From Neobacillus massiliamazoniensis (GTDB taxonomy: Bacteria; Bacillota; Bacilli; Bacillales; Cytobacillaceae): 38,964 nt of DNA. This document shows positions 1-7,808 of the stretch, piece after piece (the stretch's first letter is position 1; each line of letters begins with the position of its first letter). The stretch lies in the NCBI RefSeq assembly GCF_001048695.1, contig NZ_CVRB01000010.1, positions 1 to 38,964 on the forward strand, in the 5' to 3' direction. A program made the position numbers and the translations under genes. The notes under the pieces were generated by a model. The model was not told where the DNA came from. It made no database searches and worked only from the letters and a program-made list of their open reading frames with translations.

Positions 1-104
<104 letters not shown>

Positions 105-192
105 AAGTCATATTATATGAACAAGGCTTACTGGTTCAAACTTATTTCTTCTGTATTATCTAGTTTTGAGGGAATGATCCCTTAAGTAAATA

Positions 193-310
<118 letters not shown>

Positions 311-359
311 TGTTAATTTAATTTTATTGTTATTGTCTATAGGCAGTACTTATTATCGT

Positions 360-433
<74 letters not shown>

Positions 434-436
434 TTT

Positions 437-510
437 GGTTTGGTAGTTCAGCTGGTTAGAATGCCTGCCTGTCACGCAGGAGGTCGCGGGTTCGAGTCCC
501 GTCCAGACCG
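437..510 (+). tRNA. tRNA-Asp (GTC)
   Basis: 74-nt cloverleaf with anticodon GTC. Acceptor strands GGTTTGG and CCAGACC pair with one G-U, followed by discriminator G. The T arm reads GCGGGTTCGAGTCCCGT. CCA is not encoded. It is the last gene of the rRNA-tRNA transcript, followed by an intrinsic terminator. Confidence 0.95.
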
Positions 511-532
511 TATTTTTTATAAGTTGCAAAAT

Positions 533-559
533 GGGCGAAACTTGGTTTCGTCTTTTTTT
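533..559 (+). terminator. rRNA/tRNA operon terminator
   Basis: Stem GGCGAAAC / GTTTCGTC (one G-U pair) with a 3-nt loop, followed by a run of T. It lies 23 nt after tRNA-Asp and probably ends the rRNA-tRNA transcript. Confidence 0.75.
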
Positions 560-618
560 ATGCCCAATTAATTGCATCCATTCACTTTAAGAAATTGGAT
601 ACTAATAATAAAATCTAT

Positions 619-646
619 CCTTAGGAGCACTTCCTAAGGTTTTTTT
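619..646 (+). terminator. second intrinsic terminator before tsaE
   Basis: Perfect 8-bp stem CCTTAGGA / TCCTAAGG, 5-nt loop and seven T. With the hairpin at 533-559 it makes a double terminator isolating tsaE from the rRNA operon. Confidence 0.85.
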
Positions 647-705
647 ACACGCAAATAAGGTAAAATGTAGATAGTATTAAGCATGTTATAATAATAGGTG
701 ATAGA

Positions 706-1161
706 ATGAAACAATATGAATTACATACAATCGATTCGGAAGAGACGGCACATTTTGCGGGCAAGCTAGCGGGATTGCTAAAACCAGGAGATGTGATTGC
801 ACTTGAAGGCGATTTAGGTGCGGGAAAAACCACTTTTACGAAAGGTTTGGCAATAGGGCTAGAAATAAAAAAAACCGTTAATAGTCCAACATTTACGATT
901 ATTAAAGAGTATCATGGCAGGTTACCGCTTTATCATATGGATGTTTATCGGGTGGAAGATGCATTTGAGGATTTAGGCTTTGATGAATATTTCGAAGGAG
1001 AAGGCGTAACCGTTGTTGAATGGGCTCATTTAATTGAAGAGCAGCTTCCGGCTGAACGATTAACAATTTTCTTATACCATGAAGGCGAGGAGAAGAGAAA
1101 AATGGTCCTCGTTCCGCAGGGAGAAAGATACGAGCAATTATGTAAGGAGCTATTTTCATGA
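706..1161 (+). CDS. tsaE: tRNA t6A37 synthesis ATPase TsaE (YdiB)
   Basis: A 151-residue P-loop ATPase. TsaE works with TsaB and TsaD to put threonylcarbamoyl on A37 of ANN-decoding tRNAs in the cytoplasm. The Walker A motif GDLGAGKTTFTKG lies near residues 35-47, followed by the family SPTF segment and the YHMDVYR region. Length is normal for the family. ATG 706 follows a modest AGGTGA. A TGTTATAAT extended -10 at 684-692 would start transcription very near the ATG, so promoter assignment is uncertain. The TGA overlaps the ATG of tsaB by 4 bases, implying translational coupling. In B. subtilis thiL precedes this gene; here an rRNA-tRNA tail does. Confidence 0.95.
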   Translation: MKQYELHTIDSEETAHFAGKLAGLLKPGDVIALEGDLGAGKTTFTKGLAIGLEIKKTVNSPTFTIIKEYHGRLPLYHMDVYRVEDAFEDLGFDEYFEGEGVTVVEWAHLIEEQLPAERLTIFLYHEGEEKRKMVLVPQGERYEQLCKELFS

Positions 1162-1853
1162 CAATTTTAGCAATCGATACTTCTAATGCTGCTTTAGGAG
1201 TAGCTCTATTAGAAAAGGATCAAGTGCTTGGAGAGTATATAACCAATTTAAAAAAGAATCACTCTGTCCGCATTATGCCGGCGATCGAGAGATTAATGAA
1301 GGATTGTGAACTCCTTCCTTCAGATTTAACGAAAATTGTAGTGGCAAAAGGTCCTGGTTCGTATACAGGAGTTAGAATTGGTGTTACCATTGCCAAGACG
1401 TTGGCTTGGACACTTAAACTTCCTCTTGTCGGAATCTCGAGTTTGGAGATTTTAGCGGGGGTAGGCCGCTACTTTGATGGCTATGTTTCCCCGATATTTG
1501 ATGCAAGAAGAGGACAGGTATATACCGGCTTGTATCGATTCGAAAACAGTCATATTGAAGTAGCTGAACACGATCAACTGGTGATGATAGCAGATTGGGC
1601 CACTAAATTAAAGGATTCGCCAAAACCTATTCTTTTCGTTGGTAACGACTTGCCTCTACATCAAAATACTATTAAGGACATCCTAGGTAATCAGGCTGTT
1701 TTTGCAGAAATCACTGAGTTTAACCCGCGACCATCTGAGTTGGCATTTTTGGGTAGAGACAAACAAGATGAAGATATCCATACATTTGTTCCGAATTATA
1801 TTCGCTTAGCCGAAGCTGAGGCTAAGTGGTTAGAGGCTAAAGGGAAAATCTAA
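1158..1853 (+). CDS. tsaB: tRNA t6A37 complex subunit TsaB (YdiC)
   Basis: 231 residues, an ASKHA-fold paralogue of TsaD that serves as a scaffold in the t6A complex and is not itself catalytic. The N-terminal ILAIDTSNAALGVA is the first phosphate-binding strand pair, and the conserved KGPGSYTGVRIG segment lies at residues 64-76. Length is normal. It starts at ATG 1158, overlapping the tsaE stop by 4 bases. It is followed after 19 nt by rimI. The genes tsaE, tsaB, rimI and tsaD are packed with overlaps or short gaps, so a single operon is almost certain. Confidence 0.95.
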   Translation: MTILAIDTSNAALGVALLEKDQVLGEYITNLKKNHSVRIMPAIERLMKDCELLPSDLTKIVVAKGPGSYTGVRIGVTIAKTLAWTLKLPLVGISSLEILAGVGRYFDGYVSPIFDARRGQVYTGLYRFENSHIEVAEHDQLVMIADWATKLKDSPKPILFVGNDLPLHQNTIKDILGNQAVFAEITEFNPRPSELAFLGRDKQDEDIHTFVPNYIRLAEAEAKWLEAKGKI

Positions 1854-1872
1854 ATAGATAGGAAATAGTGAA

Positions 1873-2322
1873 ATGGTAGATTCATTTGTATTTCGTTCTA
1901 TGACGGAAGAAGATATTGATCAGATTTTAGAGATTGAACATGCCTCTTTTACGCTGCCGTGGAGCCGGGATGCTTTCTATAATGAAATGCATCATAATAA
2001 ATTTGCTGTCTACATCGTAATTGAGGTGGAAGGAAAGATCATTGGGTATTGTGGCGCCTGGATTGTGATAGATGAGGCTCATATAACGAATGTGGCTATT
2101 CTTCCTGAATACAGGGGCAGGAAGCTAGGGGAAGCATTGATGGAAAAAATGATTTCGGTTGCTAGGAGCATGGGAGCAAGGAGTATGACCCTTGAGGTCC
2201 GTGTAACAAACAATATAGCACAATCGCTTTATCGAAAGCTTGGTTTTCAAAAAGGCGGAATTCGGAAAAATTACTATTCAGATAATCAAGAAGATGCACT
2301 TATCATGTGGGTGAATTTATGA
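1873..2322 (+). CDS. rimI: ribosomal protein S18 N-alanine acetyltransferase RimI (YdiD)
   Basis: 149-residue GNAT acetyltransferase. RimI acetylates the N-terminal alanine of ribosomal protein S18 using acetyl-CoA. The acetyl-CoA pyrophosphate loop is RGRKLGEA at residues 81-88, preceded by the VAILPEY strand. The C-terminal part carries the NNIAQSLYRKLGF segment typical of RimI (residues 113-125). Its end TTATGATG contains the tsaD start, so the stop and next start overlap. Placement between tsaB and tsaD is the normal Bacillus order. Confidence 0.93.
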   Translation: MVDSFVFRSMTEEDIDQILEIEHASFTLPWSRDAFYNEMHHNKFAVYIVIEVEGKIIGYCGAWIVIDEAHITNVAILPEYRGRKLGEALMEKMISVARSMGARSMTLEVRVTNNIAQSLYRKLGFQKGGIRKNYYSDNQEDALIMWVNL

Positions 2323-3341
2323 TGAAAGAACAATATATTTTAGGAATTGAGACGAGCTGTGATGAAACAGCCGTTGCTATCATAAAAAATGGTCGTGAAA
2401 TTGTCGCAAATGTTGTGGCATCGCAAATCGAAAGCCATAAGCGTTTTGGCGGAGTGGTCCCGGAAATTGCTTCACGTCACCATGTCGAACAAATTACCAT
2501 TGTCATAGAAGAAGCAATAAATCAAGCCAATCTCACTTTTAATGAGCTTGATGCCATTGCTGTTACAGAAGGGCCAGGGCTTGTGGGAGCGCTGTTAATA
2601 GGGGTAAATGCTGCAAAGGCTCTCGCTTTTGCTCATAACCTTCCACTTGTACCTGTCCATCATATTGCTGGGCATATTTACGCAAACAGGTTAGTATCTG
2701 AACTGAAGTTTCCGCTGTTGGCTCTTGTGGTTTCAGGAGGGCACACCGAGCTTGTTTATATGAAAGAGCACGGTCATTTTGAAGTAATTGGGGAAACGAG
2801 AGATGATGCCGCTGGAGAAGCGTATGATAAAGTAGCAAGAACGTTAAATCTTCCTTATCCGGGCGGTCCGCACATTGACCGGCTTGCGCAGGAGGGGAGC
2901 CCAACCATTGATTTACCCCGGGCATGGCTCGAAGAAGGCTCCTACGACTTTAGCTTCAGCGGTTTAAAATCAGCTGTCATTAATACGGTTCATAATGCCG
3001 AGCAGCGTGGGGAGACCATTGCCCCCCAAGACCTTGCTGCCAGCTTTCAGGAAAGTGTTATTGAAGTGTTAGTAACAAAGGCGAAAAGAGCTGTCGCTGA
3101 ATATGGGGTTGGCCAAATTTTACTAGCGGGCGGAGTTGCAGCTAATAAAGGACTTAGAAATGCGTTGGAAAAAGCTTTTGTTGGTCAAGAAGGAATCGAA
3201 TTAGTTATTCCTCCCTTATCACTTTGTACCGATAATGCTGCTATGATTGCAGCTGCGGGTAGTGTAATGTTTGAAAAAGGAATTAGGGCAGAGTTGTCCT
3301 TAAATGCCAATCCTGGCCTGGATATTGAAATATTTAATTGA
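2319..3341 (+). CDS. tsaD: tRNA N6-threonylcarbamoyladenosine transferase TsaD (YdiE/Gcp)
   Basis: 340 residues from ATG 2319. A GTG at 2307 could extend it by four residues, but it lies inside rimI, and homologues start near the MKEQ segment. TsaD transfers the threonylcarbamoyl group from TC-AMP to tRNA A37. The signature GIETSCDETAVA is at residues 9-20 and the metal-binding HxxxH motif (H115, H119) is in HHIAGH. The glycine-rich VSGGHTELV strand and the C-terminal LAGGVAANKGLR nucleotide loop are intact. It is the last gene of the operon. A composite repeat with a terminator begins at its stop codon. Confidence 0.96.
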   Translation: MMKEQYILGIETSCDETAVAIIKNGREIVANVVASQIESHKRFGGVVPEIASRHHVEQITIVIEEAINQANLTFNELDAIAVTEGPGLVGALLIGVNAAKALAFAHNLPLVPVHHIAGHIYANRLVSELKFPLLALVVSGGHTELVYMKEHGHFEVIGETRDDAAGEAYDKVARTLNLPYPGGPHIDRLAQEGSPTIDLPRAWLEEGSYDFSFSGLKSAVINTVHNAEQRGETIAPQDLAASFQESVIEVLVTKAKRAVAEYGVGQILLAGGVAANKGLRNALEKAFVGQEGIELVIPPLSLCTDNAAMIAAAGSVMFEKGIRAELSLNANPGLDIEIFN

Positions 3342-3600
3342 GGGTGTCCTAAAAGGTGACAGGCACCACTATATTTACAAAGTTCATGATAATTTTTCCG
3401 CTATGTTGATTGGAGCGGAAGGCGCTCGACTCCTGGGGGAGTACGGGGCAGGGGAGACCCCTCAGGCGCAGGTAGCGCCGAGGAGGCTCCCCGTACCCGC
3501 GGAAAGCGAGCTTCTTGAGCGGAAATCAACAAACAAAGTTTAACAGACCATTAATAAAATGAGGGTGCCCTTAAAAGTTATACTTTTGGGACACCCTCTT
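3341..3600. repeat. composite Bacillus intergenic repeat, copy 1
   Basis: Nested element. The outer part begins AGGGTGTCCTAAAAG, followed by GGTGACAGGCACCAC, and ends with a terminator hairpin closing in CTTTTGGGACACCCTC. The inner GC-rich core, 3404-3531, starts TGTTGATT and ends AAATCAACA and is full of short palindromes. The core recurs at 33413-33542 and, internally deleted, at 10835-10875. The outer part recurs at 10771-10948. The short frame running through it is not a gene. Confidence 0.8.
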
Positions 3601-3604
3601 TTTT
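3561..3604 (+). terminator. tsaD operon terminator (part of repeat)
   Basis: Hairpin arms GAGGGTGCCC-TTAAAAGT and ACTTTTGGGACACCCTC, loop of about 3 nt, then CTTTTTTT. The 3' arm can alternatively pair with the repeat's first bases (3341-3355), giving two mutually exclusive foldings. Confidence 0.8.
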
Positions 3605-3749
3605 GTGGATAAAAACAGGATTCTAAAATAGTTTTTCAAAATAGGAATGTGGATAAGTCGTGTTAAATTGTTAATAATGTGGATAAAAACTGTGTTTATT
3701 GTGGATAATGTGAAAAAATTAAAAATTTTCCCTATTGGATTGGGGATAA
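3604..3749 (-). promoter_or_regulatory. DnaA-box cluster
   Basis: Four perfect TGTGGATAA 9-mers (complement TTATCCACA, the consensus DnaA box) at 3604-3612, 3648-3656, 3678-3686 and 3700-3708, plus a one-mismatch TGGGGATAA at 3741-3749. All are in the same orientation, in an AT-rich 170-bp gap between the convergent tsaD and ydiF. Start-to-start distances of 44, 30, 22 and 41 bp are close to whole helical turns. The likely role is binding or titration of the initiator DnaA. There is no sign of an origin here (no dnaA/dnaN). Confidence 0.8.
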
Positions 3750-3775
3750 AGCTGTGGAAATGTTCATACTAATGT

Positions 3776-3806
3776 GAAAAAACCGGACAAATCAGTCCGG
3801 TTTTTA
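3776..3806 (-). terminator. ydiF terminator
   Basis: Perfect 8-bp stem AACCGGAC / GTCCGGTT with 6-nt loop. Read on the minus strand it is followed by a T run. It lies 5 bases beyond the ydiF stop and, with A runs on both sides, may work in both directions. Confidence 0.85.
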
Positions 3807-3810
3807 GCAG

Positions 3811-5718
3811 TTATTCAGCCAGCACTGCCCATTCTTCCATTAACGAATCAAGCTCGGCCTTTGCTTCTTCATTTTTGTTGTTCAGTTCTAGCACTTTTCC
3901 GTGATCTTGAAATATTTCAGGATCGCATAATTGATTTTCGTACACTTCAATTTGTTCTTCTAGCAAAGCGATTTTTTGTTCAATTTCCTCTAATTTTCGC
4001 TTTCGCTGTCGCTCGAGTTTTTTGCTTTCCTTGTCCTGCTGATAGGAGATTCTGTCGGCTGACTCTACTTTGGTAAATTTTTGCCCGGAAGCAGCCAGTG
4101 CTAGTGCCTTTAGTTCTTCCTGCTCAAGCTTTTTTTCGACATAATAATCATAATCCCCAAGATATTCTGTGCTGCTATTACGGCTCAGTTCGACTACCTT
4201 TGAGGCAATTCGATTAATGAAATAGCGATCATGCGAAACAAATAGAATCGTACCAGGGTAGTCAATCAGGGCATTTTCAAGAACTTCCTTGCTGTCAAGA
4301 TCAAGGTGGTTTGTCGGCTCATCCAAAATTAACAGATTCGCCTTTTCAAGCATGAGCTTTGCGAGAACAAGTCGTGCTTTTTCCCCACCGCTTAAGGTCG
4401 ACACTGTTTTTAAAACATCGTCACCGGAAAATAAGAAATTACCTAGAACACTTCGGATTTCTTTTTCACTTTTTAGTGGGTATTCATCCCATAATTCTTC
4501 TATAACACGCTTGTTTGATTTTAACTCGGCCTGCTGCTGGTCATAGTAGCCGATTGAAAGGCTTGTCCCGTATTGGATGCTTCCGGCAAGTGCAGGGAGT
4601 TTTTGGATAATCGTCTTTAATAACGTAGATTTTCCAATCCCATTAGGCCCTACTAGAGCAATGCTATCCCCTTTAAACACGCGAAAAGAGATGGAATCGG
4701 AAACCTTTTTTCCATCATAACCCACCGCAAGCGAATCGATGGTTAAGACATCATTGCCGCTTTGTTTTTCAATTTCAAAGGAAAAGGATGCAGACCTTTC
4801 GTCCCCTTGAGGACGGTCCATAATTGACATTTTCTCCAGTTTTTTTCGACGGCTTTGCGCTCGTTTCGTGGTCGAAGCCCTAGCAAGATTGCGCTGAATG
4901 AAGTCTTGGAGATTGGCGATTTCTTGCTGCTGCTTCTCGTAAAGCTTCATATCACGTTCATAATTGGCTGCTTTTTGATCAAGATAAGCACTATAGTTTC
5001 CTGAGAATTTTTGAATTTGCTTTCGTGAAACCTCATATACCTGTGTCACGACCTTATCTAAAAAATAGCGGTCATGCGAGACAATCAGGATGGCCCCATC
5101 ATAGCCTTGTAGATATTGCTCAAGCCATGAGAGGGTATCCATATCAAGATGGTTAGTAGGCTCGTCCAATATTAAGATATCCGGCTTCGTTAATAATAGC
5201 TTACCTAAAGCTAATCTTGTTTTTTGGCCACCGCTTAAACTAGAAATCATTAAGGTAGAATCATGGAAATTCAAACCATGCAAAACAGAGCGAATATCTG
5301 CTTCGAATTGATAACCGCCTTGCTCCTTAAATTTCACCTGAAGCTGGTCATATTCTTTTAAAATCCGATCATGTCCAAAAGCATTTGGGTCCGCCATTTG
5401 CTCTTCTAATTGGCGCAGAGTTGTTTCCATCGAGCGAAGTCCTTCGAACACCGTCAGCATTTCTTCCCAAATCGACAAATTCGACTCTAAGCCGGTATTT
5501 TGGGCCAAATAACCGACCGTTACCTCTTTAGGTTTCATGATTTCGCCGCCATCATGGGAGATGTGGCCGGCGATCATTTTCAATAAGGTCGATTTTCCCG
5601 CTCCGTTGCGGCCGACTAAGGCCACACGGTCTCGAGTTTGTAATTCTAGCTTTATATTCGATAAAATAAGGTCAGCGCCATAATATTTTGTCAGTTGATT
5701 GACTTGCAGCAAAATCAT
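3811..5718 (-). CDS. ydiF: ABC-F family ATPase YdiF
   Basis: Soluble tandem ABC protein of 635 residues, no membrane segments; ABC-F proteins act on the ribosome. Domain 1: Walker A GRNGAGKS (36-43), signature LSGGQ (161-165), Walker B ILDEPT (183-188). Domain 2: Walker A GPNGIGKS (357-364), signature LSGGE (442-446), Walker B ILDEPT. The interdomain linker, about 240-310, is rich in K/R and Q, as in the tRNA-contacting arm. The last ~90 residues are a charged coiled coil. ATG 5718 is preferred over 5724 because AGAGGTGA ends 6 nt upstream of it. Translation and antibiotic-protection roles vary in the family; here housekeeping is more likely, given conserved gene order. Confidence 0.92.
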   Translation of the reverse strand: MILLQVNQLTKYYGADLILSNIKLELQTRDRVALVGRNGAGKSTLLKMIAGHISHDGGEIMKPKEVTVGYLAQNTGLESNLSIWEEMLTVFEGLRSMETTLRQLEEQMADPNAFGHDRILKEYDQLQVKFKEQGGYQFEADIRSVLHGLNFHDSTLMISSLSGGQKTRLALGKLLLTKPDILILDEPTNHLDMDTLSWLEQYLQGYDGAILIVSHDRYFLDKVVTQVYEVSRKQIQKFSGNYSAYLDQKAANYERDMKLYEKQQQEIANLQDFIQRNLARASTTKRAQSRRKKLEKMSIMDRPQGDERSASFSFEIEKQSGNDVLTIDSLAVGYDGKKVSDSISFRVFKGDSIALVGPNGIGKSTLLKTIIQKLPALAGSIQYGTSLSIGYYDQQQAELKSNKRVIEELWDEYPLKSEKEIRSVLGNFLFSGDDVLKTVSTLSGGEKARLVLAKLMLEKANLLILDEPTNHLDLDSKEVLENALIDYPGTILFVSHDRYFINRIASKVVELSRNSSTEYLGDYDYYVEKKLEQEELKALALAASGQKFTKVESADRISYQQDKESKKLERQRKRKLEEIEQKIALLEEQIEVYENQLCDPEIFQDHGKVLELNNKNEEAKAELDSLMEEWAVLAE

Positions 5719-5746
5719 ATCCATTCACCTCTATATACTTAGGAAT

Positions 5747-5775
5747 AGTGTACCGTATTCCCAGTATGTCGGCAA
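5747..5775 (-). promoter_or_regulatory. candidate sigma-A promoter of ydiF
   Basis: On the minus strand, TTGCCG (5775-5770), a 17-bp spacer, and TACACT (5752-5747), about 29 bp before the ydiF start codon. The geometry is ideal and both boxes match consensus at four of six positions. Confidence 0.5.
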
Positions 5776-5896
5776 TAAACTAAGGCAAATATGGAGAAAT
5801 ATGTCGAAGGAAAAATGGCAAAGATGGGCCTATTCGTTCAAAGTTTCACACACATTAAAGAAAAAATAGTGTATGATTTTTAGGGAGGATTTCATA

Positions 5897-6385
5897 ATGG
5901 CCGATTTAACGCATTTTAATGAAGAGGGAAGAGCAAAAATGGTTGATGTCAGTGAGAAGCCGGAAACAGCGCGCACAGCTCTTGCTCACTCTAGCATAAC
6001 AGTCAACAAAGAAATTTATGAAAAAATAACGAATCGCGAAATAAAAAAAGGCGATGTTTTGGCAGTTGCACAGGTCGCTGCCGTGATGGCGGCGAAAAAA
6101 ACGTGGGATATTATTCCAATGTGCCATCCGATTCCGTTAACAGGAGTCAATATTTCCTTCTTATGGGAACAAAACGGACATGATCAATATAAATTAAACA
6201 TAGAGGCATCCGTTAAAACCAAAGGGCAAACAGGTGTTGAAATGGAAGCATTAACAGCTGCGTCTGCCTGTGCGCTTACAGTTTACGATATGTGTAAGGC
6301 GGTCGATAAAGGAATGATCATCGGCCCAACCTTTTTAGTGGAAAAAACCGGCGGTAAAAGCGGCGATTTTAAAAGAACAAAATAA
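5897..6385 (+). CDS. moaC: cyclic pyranopterin monophosphate synthase MoaC
   Basis: 162 residues; with MoaA it converts GTP to cyclic pyranopterin monophosphate, the first stage of molybdenum cofactor synthesis. Conserved MCHPIPL (75-81), the KTKGQTGVEMEAL block (108-120) and YDMCKAVDK (130-138, active-site region) are all present. The start is ATG 5897, which follows GGGAGGA at 5883-5889 with normal spacing; an upstream in-frame ATG at 5873 has no ribosome site and precedes the Shine-Dalgarno. It lies 27 nt before rex, the Bacillus ydiG-ydiH order. No other molybdopterin gene is in the window. Confidence 0.94.
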   Translation: MADLTHFNEEGRAKMVDVSEKPETARTALAHSSITVNKEIYEKITNREIKKGDVLAVAQVAAVMAAKKTWDIIPMCHPIPLTGVNISFLWEQNGHDQYKLNIEASVKTKGQTGVEMEALTAASACALTVYDMCKAVDKGMIIGPTFLVEKTGGKSGDFKRTK

Positions 6386-6412
6386 AACATTCTTTCAGGG
6401 AGAAGGTGTAAC

Positions 6413-7063
6413 ATGACGAATGATACGGTGAAAATACCACAGGCAACAGCTAAACGCTTGCCGTTGTATTATCGATTTTTACAAAACCTTTATGCCTCAG
6501 GCAAACAACGTGTTTCTTCAGCGGAATTAAGTGAAGCGGTGAAAGTAGACTCAGCCACCATTCGTAGGGATTTTTCCTACTTTGGTGCATTGGGGAAGAA
6601 AGGGTACGGGTATAATGTCAATTACCTGTTAACCTTTTTCCGAAAAACCCTGGACCAAGACGAATTAACGAAGGTAGCGCTAATTGGGGTTGGTAATCTT
6701 GGCACAGCATTCCTACACTATAATTTTTTAAAAAATAATAATACAAAAATTGCAGTTGCTTTTGATGTAGACCCTGAAAAAATTGGCACCATGATTGGAG
6801 AAGTCCCTATTTGTGCAATGGATGATCTGGAGGAATTTGTTACGAAAGAAAATATCTCCGTTGCGATTCTTACAGTACCTGCTCCGGTTGCCCAAGTAAT
6901 TACAGACCGTTTGGTACAGGCGAACATCAAAGGAATTTTAAATTTTACTCCCGCAAGGTTAAATGTCCCACCATCAATTAGGGTTCATCATATTGATTTG
7001 GCCGTCGAACTGCAATCACTCGTATACTTTTTAAAGCATTATCCAACAGTAGAAGTAGAATAA
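6413..7063 (+). CDS. rex: redox-sensing transcriptional repressor Rex (YdiH)
   Basis: 216 residues. Rex represses fermentation and respiration genes and lets go of DNA when NADH/NAD+ rises. The N-terminal winged helix covers about 1-80, with the recognition region VDSATIRRDFSYFG (45-58). The Rossmann domain starts at KVALIGVGNLGTAF, dinucleotide glycines G92, G94 and G97. The C-terminal domain-swap helix HHIDLAVELQSLVYFL is intact. A strong AGGGAGAAGGTG precedes ATG 6413. It probably shares a transcript with moaC. No canonical TTGTGAA-N4-TTCACAA operator was seen nearby. Confidence 0.95.
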   Translation: MTNDTVKIPQATAKRLPLYYRFLQNLYASGKQRVSSAELSEAVKVDSATIRRDFSYFGALGKKGYGYNVNYLLTFFRKTLDQDELTKVALIGVGNLGTAFLHYNFLKNNNTKIAVAFDVDPEKIGTMIGEVPICAMDDLEEFVTKENISVAILTVPAPVAQVITDRLVQANIKGILNFTPARLNVPPSIRVHHIDLAVELQSLVYFLKHYPTVEVE

Positions 7064-7112
7064 AAAATAGGCTTTTTCACGAAAAAATAACGTGGAAAAG
7101 CCTATTTTTATT
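7063..7112 (+). terminator. rex terminator
   Basis: Long stem, arms 7063-7081 and 7091-7109 (AAAAATAGGCTTTT and its complement, closing at CACG/CGTG with one G-U pair), 9-nt loop, T-rich end. Symmetric A and T runs would let it work on both strands. Confidence 0.85.
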
Positions 7113-7120
7113 TACATAAC

Positions 7121-7149
7121 TTTACAACGTAACAGTGTTATGTTACATT
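7121..7149 (+). promoter_or_regulatory. yhbD promoter with dyad operator in the spacer
   Basis: TTTACA (7121-7126), 17 bp, TACATT (7144-7149). The spacer is filled by the dyad GTAACAGTGTTATGTTAC (7129-7146), which contains the smaller palindrome TAACAGTGTTA. A dyad between -35 and -10 is the usual MerR-type operator position, and the first gene encodes a MerR-like DNA-binding protein, so self-regulation is plausible (inference). Confidence 0.55.
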
Positions 7150-7172
7150 AGTTTTAGAAAGGGGTTATAACT

Positions 7173-7796
7173 ATGAGTGAGGAGTTAATATCGAAGAAGG
7201 ATTTGTTGGAGTTGACAGGGATTTCATACGGTCAGCTCTACCGTTGGAAGCGAAAGGACCTCATACCTGAAGAGTGGTTTGTCAGAAAATCAACCTTTAC
7301 TGGTCAGGAAACCTTTTTTCCAAAGGAAAAGATTTTAGAAAGAATCGACAAGATTCAAACGATGAAGGAAAATCTTTCGCTGGATGAACTAGCTGATATG
7401 TTTTCACCGAATGTAGCAGACCTACAGTTAACGAAGGATGAATTGATAAAACGTAACATTGTTTCAGAACAAGTCCTTAAATTTTATGTTGAGAATGAAA
7501 ATGGCAGCCTGAATTTTGATTTTTCAAGAATGCTTGAAGTGTTTGTGATCGAGAAATTACTTCAATCTGGGGAAATCAACCTCGATGAAGGGAAAATGCT
7601 TCTACAGGTGCTAAAGGACAATCGGGCCTTTATTAAGCAAAAAAATAGTGAATTGGTGATCACTAGAAAGCTTGGAGTTTCATCATGCTTATTATTGCTA
7701 AATGCAGAAGCCTTTCAATTTGAGCGTGGAACAAAAATTGTCTCACAGCTTTCGCTGATGACCTGTATGGAAGAAATTAAATCGAAATTACTATAA
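7173..7796 (+). CDS. yhbD: MerR-like DUF4004 regulator YhbD
   Basis: 207 residues resembling B. subtilis YhbD. Residues 8-32 (KKDLLELTGISYGQLYRWKRK) form a MerR-type helix-turn-helix in which a tyrosine/tryptophan pair ends the recognition helix. The rest is mostly helical, with a second predicted winged-helix-like stretch near 90-125 and no membrane segment. ATG 7173 follows AAAGGGG. It heads a four-gene operon with yhbE (12-nt gap), yhbF (11-nt gap) and an MFS exporter (0-nt gap). The likely role is transcriptional control of its own operon; its ligand and regulon are unknown. Confidence 0.8.
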   Translation: MSEELISKKDLLELTGISYGQLYRWKRKDLIPEEWFVRKSTFTGQETFFPKEKILERIDKIQTMKENLSLDELADMFSPNVADLQLTKDELIKRNIVSEQVLKFYVENENGSLNFDFSRMLEVFVIEKLLQSGEINLDEGKMLLQVLKDNRAFIKQKNSELVITRKLGVSSCLLLLNAEAFQFERGTKIVSQLSLMTCMEEIKSKLL

Positions 7797-7808
7797 AGGA
7801 GAATAGAA

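Noticed and set aside
3304..3543. 79-codon plus-strand frame at the end of tsaD
   Set aside because: It overlaps the tsaD end and reads through the GC-rich intergenic repeat; no ribosome site.
3811..4546. Plus-strand frames opposite ydiF (3774-4076, 4289-4546)
   Set aside because: They are shadows of a well-conserved ABC-F gene on the minus strand.
5873..5896. Earlier ATG start for moaC
   Set aside because: It lies upstream of the GGGAGGA ribosome site, and homologues start at the MADLTHF segment.
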